In this document: in pieces, positions 25,177-33,064 of the stretch | Layout of the letters: the number at the start of each line of letters is the position of its first letter | How positions within the stretch are numbered: position 1 is the first letter of the stretch | NCBI GenBank assembly: GCA_005503335.1 | Contig: SCMQ01000043.1 | Location: forward strand, 1-33,064 | Length of the DNA: 33,064 nucleotides | Direction of reading: 5' to 3' | Source of the DNA: Comamonadaceae bacterium 2FH | GTDB taxonomy: Bacteria; Pseudomonadota; Gammaproteobacteria; Burkholderiales; Burkholderiaceae_C | Notes under the pieces: model-generated | Seen by the model: the letters and a program-made list of their open reading frames with translations, nothing else | Told to the model about the DNA's origin: nothing | Databases searched by the model: none | Position numbers and translations under genes: made by a program

Positions 25177-26394
25177 ATGTCGTTCACCATCGAGCAAGCT
25201 GCCGCCGCGCAGCAGGTCCTGCCAGAGGTCCGGGAGATCGCGCCGGACATGGTGGCCCTGCGCCACCAGATCCATGCCCATCCCGAGCTGGCCTACGAGG
25301 AATTCGTCACCTCCGACCTCGTGGCGCAGCGGCTGTCCGACTGGGGCTACGAGGTGCATCGCGGCCTGGCCGGCACCGGCGTGGTCGGCACGCTCAGGCT
25401 CGGCAGCGGGCGCCGCCGCCTGGGGATCCGGGCCGACATGGACGCGCTGCCCATCCAGGAAGACAGCGGCGTGCCCTATGCCAGCAGGATCGCCGGCAAG
25501 ATGCACGCCTGCGGCCATGACGGCCACACCGCCATCCTGCTGGCGGCCGCCCGGTGCATGGCCCAGGCGCGGGACTTCGACGGCACGCTGCACCTGATTT
25601 TCCAGCCGGCCGAGGAAGGGCTGGGCGGCGCGCGCCGCATGGTCGAGCAAGGGCTGTTCGAGCGCTTCCCCTGCGACGCCATCTTCGCCTTGCACAACAT
25701 GCCCGGCTTCCCGGTCGGCAAGTTCGGCTTCAAGGAGGGACCGTTCATGGCCTCGTCCGACTCCGTCACGGTCACCGTGACCGGTCGCGGTGGCCATGGC
25801 TCGGCGCCGCACCTGGCGGCCGACCCGGTCGTGGCCGCGGCGCACATCGTCGTGGCGCTGCAGACCATCGTCTCGCGCAACGTCGATCCGCGCGACATGG
25901 CGGTGGTCTCGGTCGGCGCCATCCACGGCGGCGACGCACCCAACGTGATTCCCGGCTCGGTGGTGATGCGGCTCACGGTGCGCGCCTACCGGCCCGAGAT
26001 CCGCGCCATGCTGCGCGAGCGCATCACGGAACTGGTGCAGGCCCAGGCCGCCACGCTGGGCGTGCGCGCCGAGGTCGACTACCACTGGCGCTACCCGGCC
26101 CTGGTCAACGACGAAGCCGCCACCGCCCTGGCGCGCCAAGTCGCACTGGACTGGCTGGGCAAGGAAGGCCTGATGCCCCCCCTGCAGCCGCTCACCGGCA
26201 GCGAGGACTTCTCCTTCATGCTGGAGCGCTGCCCAGGCAGCTACCTGATCGTCGGCAACGGCGTCGGCGAGCACCATGGCAGCGGCGGCTGCATGGTCCA
26301 CAACCCCGGCTACGACTTCAACGACGCCATGCTGCCCATCGCGGCAAGCTACTGGATCCAGCTGGTGCGCCGCTTCCTGCGCGCAGCGGCCTGA
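25177..26394 (+). CDS. M20-family amidohydrolase (HipO-like)
   Basis: A 405-residue metal-dependent amidohydrolase of the M20D group, which includes hippurate hydrolases and N-acyl or indole-acetyl amino acid hydrolases. Metal-site motifs are HACGHDGHT (Cys112, His114), QPAEEG (Glu146-Glu147), His173 in ALHNMPG and GSEDFSFM near the end. GRGGHGSAPH marks the lid/dimerisation domain. It is cytoplasmic, with no signal peptide. The ATG at 25177 has AGAGGA upstream at a longish spacing. It is followed after 57 bases by a periplasmic binding protein, so the pair may import and then deacylate a small carboxylate or conjugated amino acid. The exact substrate is unknown. Confidence 0.93.
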   Translation: MSFTIEQAAAAQQVLPEVREIAPDMVALRHQIHAHPELAYEEFVTSDLVAQRLSDWGYEVHRGLAGTGVVGTLRLGSGRRRLGIRADMDALPIQEDSGVPYASRIAGKMHACGHDGHTAILLAAARCMAQARDFDGTLHLIFQPAEEGLGGARRMVEQGLFERFPCDAIFALHNMPGFPVGKFGFKEGPFMASSDSVTVTVTGRGGHGSAPHLAADPVVAAAHIVVALQTIVSRNVDPRDMAVVSVGAIHGGDAPNVIPGSVVMRLTVRAYRPEIRAMLRERITELVQAQAATLGVRAEVDYHWRYPALVNDEAATALARQVALDWLGKEGLMPPLQPLTGSEDFSFMLERCPGSYLIVGNGVGEHHGSGGCMVHNPGYDFNDAMLPIAASYWIQLVRRFLRAAA

Positions 26395-26451
26395 TTGCCA
26401 CGCCAATTCACCCCCCGCAAGCCTTCGTCCACCCCAAGCCCGAGTCGCCCC

Positions 26452-27453
26452 ATGTCGCACCGCAAAGCCTCCCTTCGTCCCCTGTCCCGCCGCGGCGCCA
26501 TCGCCGCACTGCCGGCGGCCGCGCTGGCCCTGGCCCTGCCGGCCCTGGCCGACGCGCCCTATCCCTCCAAGCCGATCAAGCTGGTCGTGGGCTATGCCCC
26601 CGGCGGCTCGGTGGACATGGCGGCGCGCGTCGTCGCCGACCTGCTGGCCACCAGGCTGGGTAGCAGCGTGGTGGTGGAGAACCTGGCCGGCGCGGCCGGT
26701 GCCGTGGCGGCGCAGCGCGTGGTCAACAGCCCGCCCGACGGCTACACCCTGCTGGCTGGCTCGAGCAACGAGATGGCGGCCACGGCGCTGGTGAACCCGG
26801 CGCAGAAATACGACCCGCAGAAAGACCTCACGCCGATCGGCCTGATCGCCACGGCGCCCGTGTTGCTGGCCGCGAGCCCCAAGACCCAGGTCAAGAACCT
26901 CGCGGCCTTCGTCGAGACGGTCAAGCGCCAGCCGGGCAGGTACAGCTACGGCAGCTCGGGCGTGGGCTCCACGCTGCACTTCGCGGGTGAGCTGGTCAAG
27001 CAGCGTGCCGGGCTCTTCATGACCCACATTCCCTACCGCGGCACCGCAGCGCTGACGACCGAGCTGGTGGCCGGCACGCTGGACTTCGCCATCCTCTCGC
27101 CGACGGCGGCCGCACCCTTCATCCAGAGCGGACGCATCGTGCCGCTGGGCATCTCCTCGGCCAAGCGCAGCCCCGCCCTGCCCCAGGTGCCGGCGCTTGG
27201 GGAACACCCGCTGCTCAAGGGCTACGAGCTCGCGGGCTGGTTCGCCCTTGCCGCGCCGCGCAACCTGCCGCCCGAGATCGCGCAACGTCTGCGCGCCGCG
27301 CTGCAGGCGGGCCTGCAAGACCCTGCCGTGCGCCGCCGCCTCGAGGAAGGCGGCGCCGTCCCGGCGACCGGCAACGAGGACCTGGCGCGCGTGATCCGCG
27401 AGGACACGGGCAAGTACGCCGCGCTGGTCAAGTTCGCCAACATGCGCGATTGA
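26452..27453 (+). CDS. Bug/TctC-family periplasmic solute-binding protein
   Basis: A 333-residue binding protein of the tripartite tricarboxylate transporter type, a family hugely expanded in Burkholderiales. The N-terminal signal contains SRRGAIAALPAAALALALPALA, which looks Tat-like because of the twin arginines, with cleavage likely near ALADAP. The mature part begins YPSKPIKLVVGYAPGGSVD, and GSSGVGSTLHFAGEL and MTHIPYRGTAALTTELVAG are family hallmarks. No membrane TctA/TctB genes are nearby, which is common for this family. It is probably co-transcribed with the amidohydrolase and LysR-controlled. The ligand is probably a carboxylate and cannot be specified. Confidence 0.93.
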   Translation: MSHRKASLRPLSRRGAIAALPAAALALALPALADAPYPSKPIKLVVGYAPGGSVDMAARVVADLLATRLGSSVVVENLAGAAGAVAAQRVVNSPPDGYTLLAGSSNEMAATALVNPAQKYDPQKDLTPIGLIATAPVLLAASPKTQVKNLAAFVETVKRQPGRYSYGSSGVGSTLHFAGELVKQRAGLFMTHIPYRGTAALTTELVAGTLDFAILSPTAAAPFIQSGRIVPLGISSAKRSPALPQVPALGEHPLLKGYELAGWFALAAPRNLPPEIAQRLRAALQAGLQDPAVRRRLEEGGAVPATGNEDLARVIREDTGKYAALVKFANMRD

Positions 27454-27457
27454 GGGT

Positions 27458-27475
27458 GCGCCGCCGGCGCGGCGC
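27458..27475. terminator. Hairpin between the binding-protein gene and arfB
   Basis: GCGCCGC (27458 to 27464) pairs with GCGGCGC (27469 to 27475) around CGGC, just after the binding-protein stop and just before the convergent arfB stop. There is no U-run. It may serve both genes. Confidence 0.45.
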
Positions 27476-27481
27476 TGGGGC

Positions 27482-27895
27482 CTATTCGCTGCCCGACATC
27501 CGCCCGCGCAGCCGCTTCACATCGCCCCGGGCGGCCTTGCCCTCCAGGCGCTTGCGCTGCGAGCTTCTCGTGGGCCTCGTGGCCTTCCTGTCCTTGGGCA
27601 GCACGGCCACGCTGTCGACCAGGGCCTGCAGGCGCGCCAGGGCCTCGGCCCGGTTCTGCTCCTGGCTGCGGCTGGTCTGCGCCTTGATCACCACCACGCC
27701 CTCGGCCGTGATGCGCTGGTCGCTCAGCCCCAGCAGCCGCTCCTGGATGGCCTGCGGCAGCGAAGAGGCGCGGATGGCAAAGCGCAGGTGCACCGCGCTG
27801 GACACCTTGTTGACGTTCTGCCCGCCCGCGCCCTGGGCGCGGATCGCGGTGAACTCGACCTCCTCCTCCCGCACCAGGACCGACGGCCGGTTCAT
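27482..27895 (-). CDS. arfB: Ribosome rescue hydrolase ArfB (YaeJ)
   Basis: A 137-residue protein. AIRAQGAGGQNVNKVSSAVH carries the GGQ catalytic motif (residues 24 to 26) of class-I release-factor-like hydrolases. The C-terminus is a long basic tail (KATRPTRSSQRKRLEGKAAR) of the kind ArfB inserts into the empty mRNA channel of stalled ribosomes to free the nascent chain. The length matches ArfB at about 140 residues. The start MNRPSVLVREEEVEF is chosen by family match, since there is no strong ribosome site. It acts alone on non-stop complexes in the cytoplasm. The 205 bases from here to the next gene hold nothing else that I can identify. Confidence 0.92.
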   Translation of the reverse strand: MNRPSVLVREEEVEFTAIRAQGAGGQNVNKVSSAVHLRFAIRASSLPQAIQERLLGLSDQRITAEGVVVIKAQTSRSQEQNRAEALARLQALVDSVAVLPKDRKATRPTRSSQRKRLEGKAARGDVKRLRGRMSGSE

Positions 27896-28100
27896 GAACG
27901 GCAGGCCCCCGCGGCCGCGCCGCCACCCGTTCGGCGCGCTGCGCCAGGGCGGGAAAGATCCAGGTGGGTTCGGCGGGCCATAGGCCAGCGATGATAAGGC
28001 GGCGCCCGGACCCGGCCCCACCGGCATGGCCGTTACGGTCCTTGACGAAGGTCACAGAAATGACTCCCACTCGGCGCCAGTTGCGTGGAACAATGAGTGC

Positions 28101-28736
28101 ATGACCGAACGTCCGCAGAGCCTGGGCGAGGAGATCGCCAACAGCGTGAGCCATGGCGTCGCCCTGCTGGCCGCCATCGCGGCCGTGCCGTTCCTGATCG
28201 ATTCGGCGCGCCACCTGGGCGCCGCCAGCTTGGTCGGCGCCGCCGTGTTCGCCGCGACCATGGTGCTGCTGTACCTGACCTCGACGCTCTACCACGCCCT
28301 GCCGGCCGGCCGCGCCAAGCGGGTGTTCCTGAAGCTGGACCACGGCGCCATCTACCTGTTCATCGCGGGCAGCTACACGCCCTTCGCGTTGGGCGCCCTG
28401 GGCGGCCCCTGGGGCTGGACGCTGTTCGGCCTGGTGTGGTCCCTGGCGACCCTGGGCGTCGCGCTCAAGGCCTTCGACCGCCTGTCGCACCCCTGGCTGT
28501 CGACCGGCCTGTACCTCGTCATGGGCTGGCTGGTGCTGATCGCCGCCGTGCCGCTGATCGAGCGCGTACCCGAGCCCGGCCTCAGCCTGCTGGTGGCCGG
28601 CGGGCTGGCCTACACGGCGGGCGTGGTGTTCTTCCTGCTCGACTCCCGGCTGCGCTACGCCCATGCGGTGTGGCACGGCTTCGTGGTGGCGGGAACCGGT
28701 TGCCATTTCTTTGCGGTGATGGGGTACGCGGGCTGA
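28101..28736 (+). CDS. trhA: Hemolysin III / TrhA-family membrane protein
   Basis: A 211-residue, seven-helix membrane protein of the hemolysin III (YqfA/TrhA, PAQR-like) family. EEIANSVSHGVALLAAIA in the first helix, STLYHAL after the second, LDHGAIYLFIAGSYTPFAL in the middle and HAVWHGFVVAGTGCHFFAV at the end hold the conserved histidines and serine/aspartate thought to bind a metal. Despite the name, a role in membrane energy or fluidity homeostasis is more likely than haemolysis. The ATG at 28101 matches the family start. A 46-codon membrane peptide gene follows after 56 bases. Confidence 0.93.
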   Translation: MTERPQSLGEEIANSVSHGVALLAAIAAVPFLIDSARHLGAASLVGAAVFAATMVLLYLTSTLYHALPAGRAKRVFLKLDHGAIYLFIAGSYTPFALGALGGPWGWTLFGLVWSLATLGVALKAFDRLSHPWLSTGLYLVMGWLVLIAAVPLIERVPEPGLSLLVAGGLAYTAGVVFFLLDSRLRYAHAVWHGFVVAGTGCHFFAVMGYAG

Positions 28737-28792
28737 TTCCCCGGGTGAGCGGGCGCCGGCTTGTGGCCGTCGGCAAGCCTTACCATTGCGAC

Positions 28793-28933
28793 ATGAAAAC
28801 CACCTACATTTTCGGCGCCATCCTGGTCTGCAGCCTGACGGGAACTTTGATGGCGGGTCGTACAGCGAAGACCGTGCTTCTGGTGTTGTCCGGGGCGCTC
28901 TCCCTCTACGGCCTGGCACGCATCGTCCTCTGA
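28793..28933 (+). CDS. Possible 46-residue membrane peptide
   Basis: A short reading frame, MKTTYIFGAILVCSLTGTLM followed by a basic loop and LVLSGALSLYGLARIVL. Two hydrophobic segments separated by a short basic turn suggest a small inner-membrane hairpin. There is no strong ribosome site, and codon use is less GC-extreme than in the neighbours. It lies 56 bases after the hemolysin III gene on the same strand and could be in its transcript. Unknown function. I favour it as real because of its clean membrane pattern, but it is not certain. Confidence 0.5.
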   Translation: MKTTYIFGAILVCSLTGTLMAGRTAKTVLLVLSGALSLYGLARIVL

Positions 28934-29276
28934 TATCGACTTGCGATCAGAAGTACAAGAAGAAGTCCCCCACTGCGTCGATTGAGCCGGGGAGGACGGG
29001 CGAACGGAACACGGCACCGCGTCGCAGCGCGATGAGGTGTCCACCCGACCGCGAGCCCGGCGCACCCTGGCCGCCTGCCTTGCCCACCCTGTTCGCGCGT
29101 CGAGGCGAAGAGCGAAAGCTATTTCATCGAATGCGAAACCGTATGAATTCACCAAGCGGGGGCGCCTGACGCGCGCCCAAAAGCAGCGCGGCCGCCCGGA
29201 GGCGGCCGCGAGGGGCCCTGCACCAGGCAGGCACGCTTGAGAAACCCGCCCGGGCCTGCAGGACCGGGCCCTGGCG
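28934..29276. other. Intergenic region before ettA
   Basis: About 340 bases with no convincing gene. It holds a strong ettA terminator hairpin (29187 to 29210). It also has an AT-richer patch at 29120 to 29150 containing TCGAATGCGAAACCGTATG, which closely resembles a stretch near 21704. The rest shows no feature that I can name. Confidence 0.5.
29177..29210 (-). terminator. Intrinsic terminator of ettA
   Basis: CGCGGCCGCC (29187 to 29196) and GGCGGCCGCG (29201 to 29210) form a perfect ten-base stem with a CGGA loop. Reading on the minus strand it is followed by CTGCTTTTGG, giving a short U-run. It lies about 70 bases after the ettA stop. Confidence 0.65.
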
Positions 29277-29277
29277 C

Positions 29278-30939
29278 TTACTTCAGCGCCTTGAACCGCA
29301 TGCGATGGGGCGCAGCGCCCTCCTCGCCCAGGCGCTTCTTCTTGTCGGCCTCGTACTCTTGGTAGTTGCCGTCGAAGAAGGTCCACTGGCTGTCGCCCTC
29401 GGCGGCCAGGATGTGGGTGGCGATGCGGTCCAGGAACCAGCGGTCGTGGCTGATCACCAGCACCGTGCCGGCGAACTCCAGCAGCGCGTCTTCCAGCGCG
29501 CGCAGGGTTTCGACGTCGAGGTCGTTCGAGGGCTCGTCCAGCAGCAGCACGTTGCCGCCGGCGATCAGGGTCTTGGCCAGGTGCAGGCGGCCGCGCTCGC
29601 CGCCGGACAGCATGCCCACCTTCTTCTGCTGGTCGCCGCCGTTGAAGTTGAAGCGGCCGCAGTAGGCGCGGCTGGCCATCTGGAACTTGCCCACGGTGAG
29701 TATGTCCAGGCCGCCCGAGACGTCTTCCCACACGGTCTTCTCGTTGGCCAGCACGTCGCGGTGCTGGTCGACGAAGGCCATCTTCACAGTCTGGCCGATC
29801 ACCACCTCGCCGCTGTCGGGCTGCTCCTTGCCGGCGATCAGCTTGAACAGCGTGGACTTGCCGGCGCCGTTCGGGCCGATGATGCCGACGATGGCGCCGG
29901 CCGGGATGTTGAAGCTCAGGTCGTCGATCAGCACGCGGTCGCCAAAGGACTTGGTGACGTTCTTGAACTCGATCACCTGGCTGCCCAGGCGCTCGGCGAC
30001 GGGAATGAAGATCTCCTGCGTCTCGTTGCGCTTCTGGTATTCGTAGTCGGAGAGTTCCTCGAAGCGGGCGAGACGCGCCTTGCTCTTGGCCTGGCGGCCC
30101 TTGGCGTTCTGGCGCACCCACTCCAGCTCCTTCTTCATGGCCTTGGTGCGCGCGTCCTCGGTGCGCTGCTCCTGCTCCAGGCGCGCTTCCTTCTGCTCCA
30201 GCCAAGTGGAGTAGTTGCCCTTGTAGGGGATGCCGCGGCCGCGGTCCAGCTCCAGGATCCACTCGGCGGCGTTGTCCAGGAAGTAGCGGTCGTGGGTGAT
30301 GGCGACCACGGTGCCGGAGAAGCGCTTGAGGAACTGCTCCAGCCAGTCCACGGACTCGGCGTCCAGGTGGTTGGTGGGCTCGTCCAGCAGCAGCATGTCG
30401 GGGCGCGACAGCAGCAGGCGGCACAGGGCCACGCGGCGCTTCTCGCCGCCGGACAGCACGCCGATCCTGGCGTCCCAGGGCGGCAGGCGCAGCGCGTCGG
30501 CGGCGATCTCGAGCTGGTGCTCGGAGGCGTCGCCGGCAGTGGCGATGATGGCCTCTAGCTTGGCCTGCTCGGCGGCCAGGGCGTCGAAGTCGGCGTCCTC
30601 CTCGGCATAGGCGGCGTAGACCTCCTCCAGGCGCTCCTTGGCGGCCTTGATCTCGCCCATGCCGCTTTCCACGGATTCGCGCACGGTCTGCTCGGGATCG
30701 AGCTTGGGCTCCTGCGGCAGGTAGCCGATCTTGATGCCCGGCATGGGGATGGCCTCGCCCTCGATCTCCTTGTCGATGCCGGCCATGATCTTGAGCAGCG
30801 TGGACTTGCCCGAGCCGTTCAGGCCCAGCACGCCGATCTTGGCGCCGGGGAAGAAGCTGAGCGAGATGTCCTTGAGGATTTCACGCTTGGGCGGCACGAT
30901 CTTGCCGACCCGGTTCATGGAATAAACGTACTGAGCCAT
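29278..30939 (-). CDS. ettA: Energy-dependent translational throttle protein EttA
   Basis: A 553-residue ABC-F protein with two ATPase domains and no membrane part. Domain 1 has GLNGSGKST (39 to 47), LSGGEKRRVALCRLL and LLLDEPTNHLD. Domain 2 has GPNGAGKST, LSGGERGRLHLAKTL and LLLDEPSNDLD; the SND variant is typical of EttA. Between them is the charged linker (KKELEWVRQNAKGRQAKSKA) that contacts ribosome and tRNA. Length and ending match EttA. It binds the ribosomal E site and restrains elongation when energy is low. It is transcribed alone, diverging from rhlE across a large inverted repeat. The upstream ATTATC at 30992 to 30997 reads as GATAAT on the minus strand, a possible -10. Confidence 0.96.
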   Translation of the reverse strand: MAQYVYSMNRVGKIVPPKREILKDISLSFFPGAKIGVLGLNGSGKSTLLKIMAGIDKEIEGEAIPMPGIKIGYLPQEPKLDPEQTVRESVESGMGEIKAAKERLEEVYAAYAEEDADFDALAAEQAKLEAIIATAGDASEHQLEIAADALRLPPWDARIGVLSGGEKRRVALCRLLLSRPDMLLLDEPTNHLDAESVDWLEQFLKRFSGTVVAITHDRYFLDNAAEWILELDRGRGIPYKGNYSTWLEQKEARLEQEQRTEDARTKAMKKELEWVRQNAKGRQAKSKARLARFEELSDYEYQKRNETQEIFIPVAERLGSQVIEFKNVTKSFGDRVLIDDLSFNIPAGAIVGIIGPNGAGKSTLFKLIAGKEQPDSGEVVIGQTVKMAFVDQHRDVLANEKTVWEDVSGGLDILTVGKFQMASRAYCGRFNFNGGDQQKKVGMLSGGERGRLHLAKTLIAGGNVLLLDEPSNDLDVETLRALEDALLEFAGTVLVISHDRWFLDRIATHILAAEGDSQWTFFDGNYQEYEADKKKRLGEEGAAPHRMRFKALK

Positions 30940-31002
30940 GGTGTTGGGAAAACCCCTGTAATTTGCCCGCGCAAGTTGCGCAAAAACCTCGATTATCGGC
31001 TC

Positions 31003-31176
31003 AGAGCCTGAAAGGCCTTCCAGCGTACCCGCGTTGCCCCCAGAAAGCGCCCAATCAAGGCGCGGCGCGCCGCCCAGGCTGGCCGCCTGGGCAAGCGATG
31101 CAACGACGAGTGGGCACTTTCTGGAGGCAACCCAGAGGGCCCCGGCGCGGGCACGCTGGAGGGCCTTTCAGGCTCT
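31003..31176. repeat. Large imperfect inverted repeat between ettA and rhlE
   Basis: The left arm, 31003 to 31053 (starts AGAGCCTGAAAGGCC, ends AGAAAGCGCCCA), is the reverse complement of the right arm, 31111 to 31176 (starts TGGGCACTTTCTGG, ends GGCCTTTCAGGCTCT), with a few mismatches and about 14 extra bases in the right arm. Inside lies a second hairpin, GCCCAGGC (31072 to 31079) with GCCTGGGC (31085 to 31092). No protein is encoded. It could be a small non-autonomous repeat (MITE-like), a structured RNA or a symmetrical control region for the two divergent genes. Confidence 0.75.
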
Positions 31177-31178
31177 TA

Positions 31179-31187
31179 TGCGACAAT
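31179..31187 (+). promoter_or_regulatory. Possible extended -10 for rhlE
   Basis: TGCGACAAT just outside the right arm of the inverted repeat resembles an extended -10 (TG-n-TATAAT). It would give a 5-prime leader of about 160 bases with several short hairpins. No good -35 is visible. Confidence 0.25.
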
Positions 31188-31352
31188 ACCTGCTGTTGCG
31201 GGCCCCAGTTCGCCGCAACTTCAGCACACTGCTGGGGACAAGGAACCCGCGTTCCGGCTCCCGCGTTTGAACCCGATCTGCCTTTGACTGGCCGGTGGCC
31301 CTGCCCCCGGAACAGGCCGATTCCAAGCGCCCAGGATGGGCGCCTCCTTTGA

Positions 31353-33032
31353 ATGAACTTTGACGATCTGAACCTGGCTCCGGCCATTCTCAAAGCCGTG
31401 CACGAGCAGGGCTACGAAACCCCCACCCCCATCCAGGCCCAGGCCATCCCCGCCGTGCTCGAGGGCCACGACCTGCTGGCCGGCGCCCAGACCGGCACCG
31501 GCAAGACCGCCGCCTTCACCCTGCCCATGCTGCACAAGCTCAGCCTGGCCGAGGCCGGCAAAAACCGCTTCGGCGGCAAGGCCATCCGCGCCCTGGTGCT
31601 GACGCCCACGCGCGAGCTGGCGGCCCAGGTGGAAGAGTCGGTGCGCGACTACGGCAAGTACCTCAAGCTCAACTCCACCGTGATCTTCGGCGGCGTGGGC
31701 ATGAACCCGCAGATCGACCGCGTCAAGCGCGGCGTGGACATCCTGGTCGCCACCCCCGGGCGCCTCTTGGACCTGCAGGGCCAGGGCCACCTGGACCTGT
31801 CCACCGTCGAGATCCTGGTGCTGGACGAGGCCGACCGCATGCTGGACATGGGCTTCATCCACGACGTGAAGAAGGTGCTGGCCCTGGTGCCCAAGGACAA
31901 GCAGAGCCTGCTGTTCTCGGCCACCTTCAGCGACGAGATCCGCGACCTGGCGAACGGCCTCCTGAAGAACCCGCAGAGCATCCAGGTCACGCCGCGCAAC
32001 ACCACGGTGCAGCGCATCACCCAGGTGATCCACCCGGTGGGCCGCGGCAAGAAGAAGGAAGTGCTGGTGCACATCATCCAGCAGCACGACTGGAGCCAGG
32101 TGCTGGTGTTCACGCGCACCAAGTTCGGCGCCAACAACGTGGCCGACTACCTGACCAAGAACGGCATCAAGGCCATGGCGCTGCACGGCAACAAGAGCCA
32201 GACCGCGCGCACCCAGGCCCTGGCCGGCTTCAAGAGCGGTGATATCCGCGCCCTGGTGGCGACCGACATCGCGGCGCGCGGCATCGACATCGAAGACCTG
32301 CCGCACGTGGTGAACTACGAGATCCCCAACGTGTCCGAGGACTACGTGCACCGCATCGGCCGCACCGGCCGCGCCGGCGCCAGCGGCGAGGCCGTGAGCC
32401 TGGTCTGCATGGACGAGGAAGGCTTCATGATGGAGATCGAGCGCTTCACCAAGCAGCAGATCCAGGTGCAGGTGATCGAGGGCTTCGGCCCCGAGCCCGG
32501 CGAGCGTGCCGAGCCCATCGCCATGGGCCGCCAGACCATCTGGGGCGGCGCCGGCAAGCCGCCCAGCCGCGACGTCATGCAGGCCGCGGCCAAGGCGGCG
32601 CGCAGCGAGATGATGCAGCGCATCCGCGACAACAAGGCCACCCAGGGCGAAGGCCGCGGCGAGCGCGGTCCCAAGCCGCAGGGCGAACGCCAGGGCGGCG
32701 CCCCCAAGCCCGCCCACGGCCAGCGCCATGGCGGCGTCCACGGCGGCAAGGGCCAGGGACAGGGCCCGCGCCAGGGGCCAGGCCAGCAGCGCCAGGGCGA
32801 GCCGCGCGGCGAGCGCGACGAACTGCCGCGCCATGTGGACCCGCTGCAGACCAACCTGCACAATCGGCGCCATGAACCGCGCAAACCCAGCCATGGTGCG
32901 ACCGGCCAGCCCGACCCCATGCGCACCAGCATCGACAGCATGGCCGGCGGCCGTGGCCGCCCCGGCGGCGGGCGGGGTCGTGGCGGCCGCTCCGGCGGTG
33001 GCGGCAGCAACTTCGGCGGCGGTTACCGCTGA
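31353..33032 (+). CDS. rhlE: DEAD-box RNA helicase, RhlE-like
   Basis: A 559-residue RNA helicase. Motifs in order: Q-motif region [19 protein letters not shown] (45 to 52), [17 protein letters not shown] (158 to 161), SAT, then the second RecA lobe with [26 protein letters not shown] and [10 protein letters not shown]. After about residue 400 the tail is basic and rich in glycine, arginine and glutamine, ending in RGG-like repeats, a typical RNA-binding extension. RhlE proteins work in ribosome assembly and RNA decay, often at low temperature. The ATG lacks a strong ribosome site and follows a long structured leader, so post-transcriptional control is possible. The gene is complete; the last 32 bases of the window hold nothing further. 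Confidence 0.94.
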   Translation: MNFDDLNLAPAILKAVHEQGYETPTPIQAQAIPAVLEGHDLLAGAQTGTGKTAAFTLPMLHKLSLAEAGKNRFGGKAIRALVLTPTRELAAQVEESVRDYGKYLKLNSTVIFGGVGMNPQIDRVKRGVDILVATPGRLLDLQGQGHLDLSTVEILVLDEADRMLDMGFIHDVKKVLALVPKDKQSLLFSATFSDEIRDLANGLLKNPQSIQVTPRNTTVQRITQVIHPVGRGKKKEVLVHIIQQHDWSQVLVFTRTKFGANNVADYLTKNGIKAMALHGNKSQTARTQALAGFKSGDIRALVATDIAARGIDIEDLPHVVNYEIPNVSEDYVHRIGRTGRAGASGEAVSLVCMDEEGFMMEIERFTKQQIQVQVIEGFGPEPGERAEPIAMGRQTIWGGAGKPPSRDVMQAAAKAARSEMMQRIRDNKATQGEGRGERGPKPQGERQGGAPKPAHGQRHGGVHGGKGQGQGPRQGPGQQRQGEPRGERDELPRHVDPLQTNLHNRRHEPRKPSHGATGQPDPMRTSIDSMAGGRGRPGGGRGRGGRSGGGGSNFGGGYR

Positions 33033-33064
33033 CACCGTCCCCCCAGCCCAGCCCGCCCTAGCGG

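Noticed and set aside
28937-29169. Short reading frames in the region before ettA
   Set aside because: No ribosome sites, no family resemblance and biased composition. Treated as intergenic.
1-33064. CRISPR arrays, tRNA or rRNA genes
   Set aside because: No regularly spaced direct repeats and no tRNA-like cloverleaf or rRNA sequence was recognised on reading through the window.

Overview
The window is very GC-rich DNA from what looks like a betaproteobacterium of the Burkholderiales, probably Comamonadaceae-like. This rests on the housekeeping genes on the right (SlyX, EttA, RhlE, ArfB), a Bug/TctC-type periplasmic binding protein, the LysR-controlled amidohydrolase layout and the strong preference for G or C at third codon positions. 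Species cannot be read from the sequence.

Left half, 1 to about 17,700: twelve plus-strand genes, tightly spaced or overlapping, most with clear Shine-Dalgarno sites, that look like one long operon entering from before the window. In order: a partial small protein with an IPT/TIG-like segment; a subtilisin-family (S8) protease with complete catalytic residues and no signal peptide; an unrecognised 665-residue protein with a strong in-frame internal start; an unrecognised 364-residue protein; paralogs A and B; an unrecognised helical 349-residue protein; paralogs C and D; a 1,488-residue multidomain protein (alpha/beta-hydrolase, unnamed domain, NlpC/P60-like cysteine domain, M15-like D,D-peptidase); a GH19-like glycan hydrolase; and a small DUF3467 protein. 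None has an obvious Sec signal. The two lytic proteins share a short N-terminal motif around PASALVFG followed by D or E. I infer a multi-protein assembly carrying cell-wall and possibly lipid-degrading enzymes, but I cannot match it to a named system. This is the best candidate for an undescribed system here.

Middle, 17,700 to 23,700, all minus strand: a sigma-54 activator with no sensor domain, convergent with the large operon and sharing a perfect hairpin with it over both stop codons; a VOC-fold protein; a broken rhodanese gene; an MFS transporter; an ArsR-type regulator fused to a rhodanese domain, with an inverted-repeat operator candidate; a DUF1003 membrane protein; and a CPA1-type cation/proton antiporter.

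Right, 23,700 to 33,064: slyX; a LysR regulator divergent from an M20 amidohydrolase plus Bug-type binding protein; arfB; a hemolysin III/TrhA membrane protein and a tiny membrane peptide; ettA; and an rhlE-like DEAD-box helicase. Between the divergent ettA and rhlE lies a large imperfect inverted repeat. No tRNA, rRNA, CRISPR array or insertion sequence was seen.
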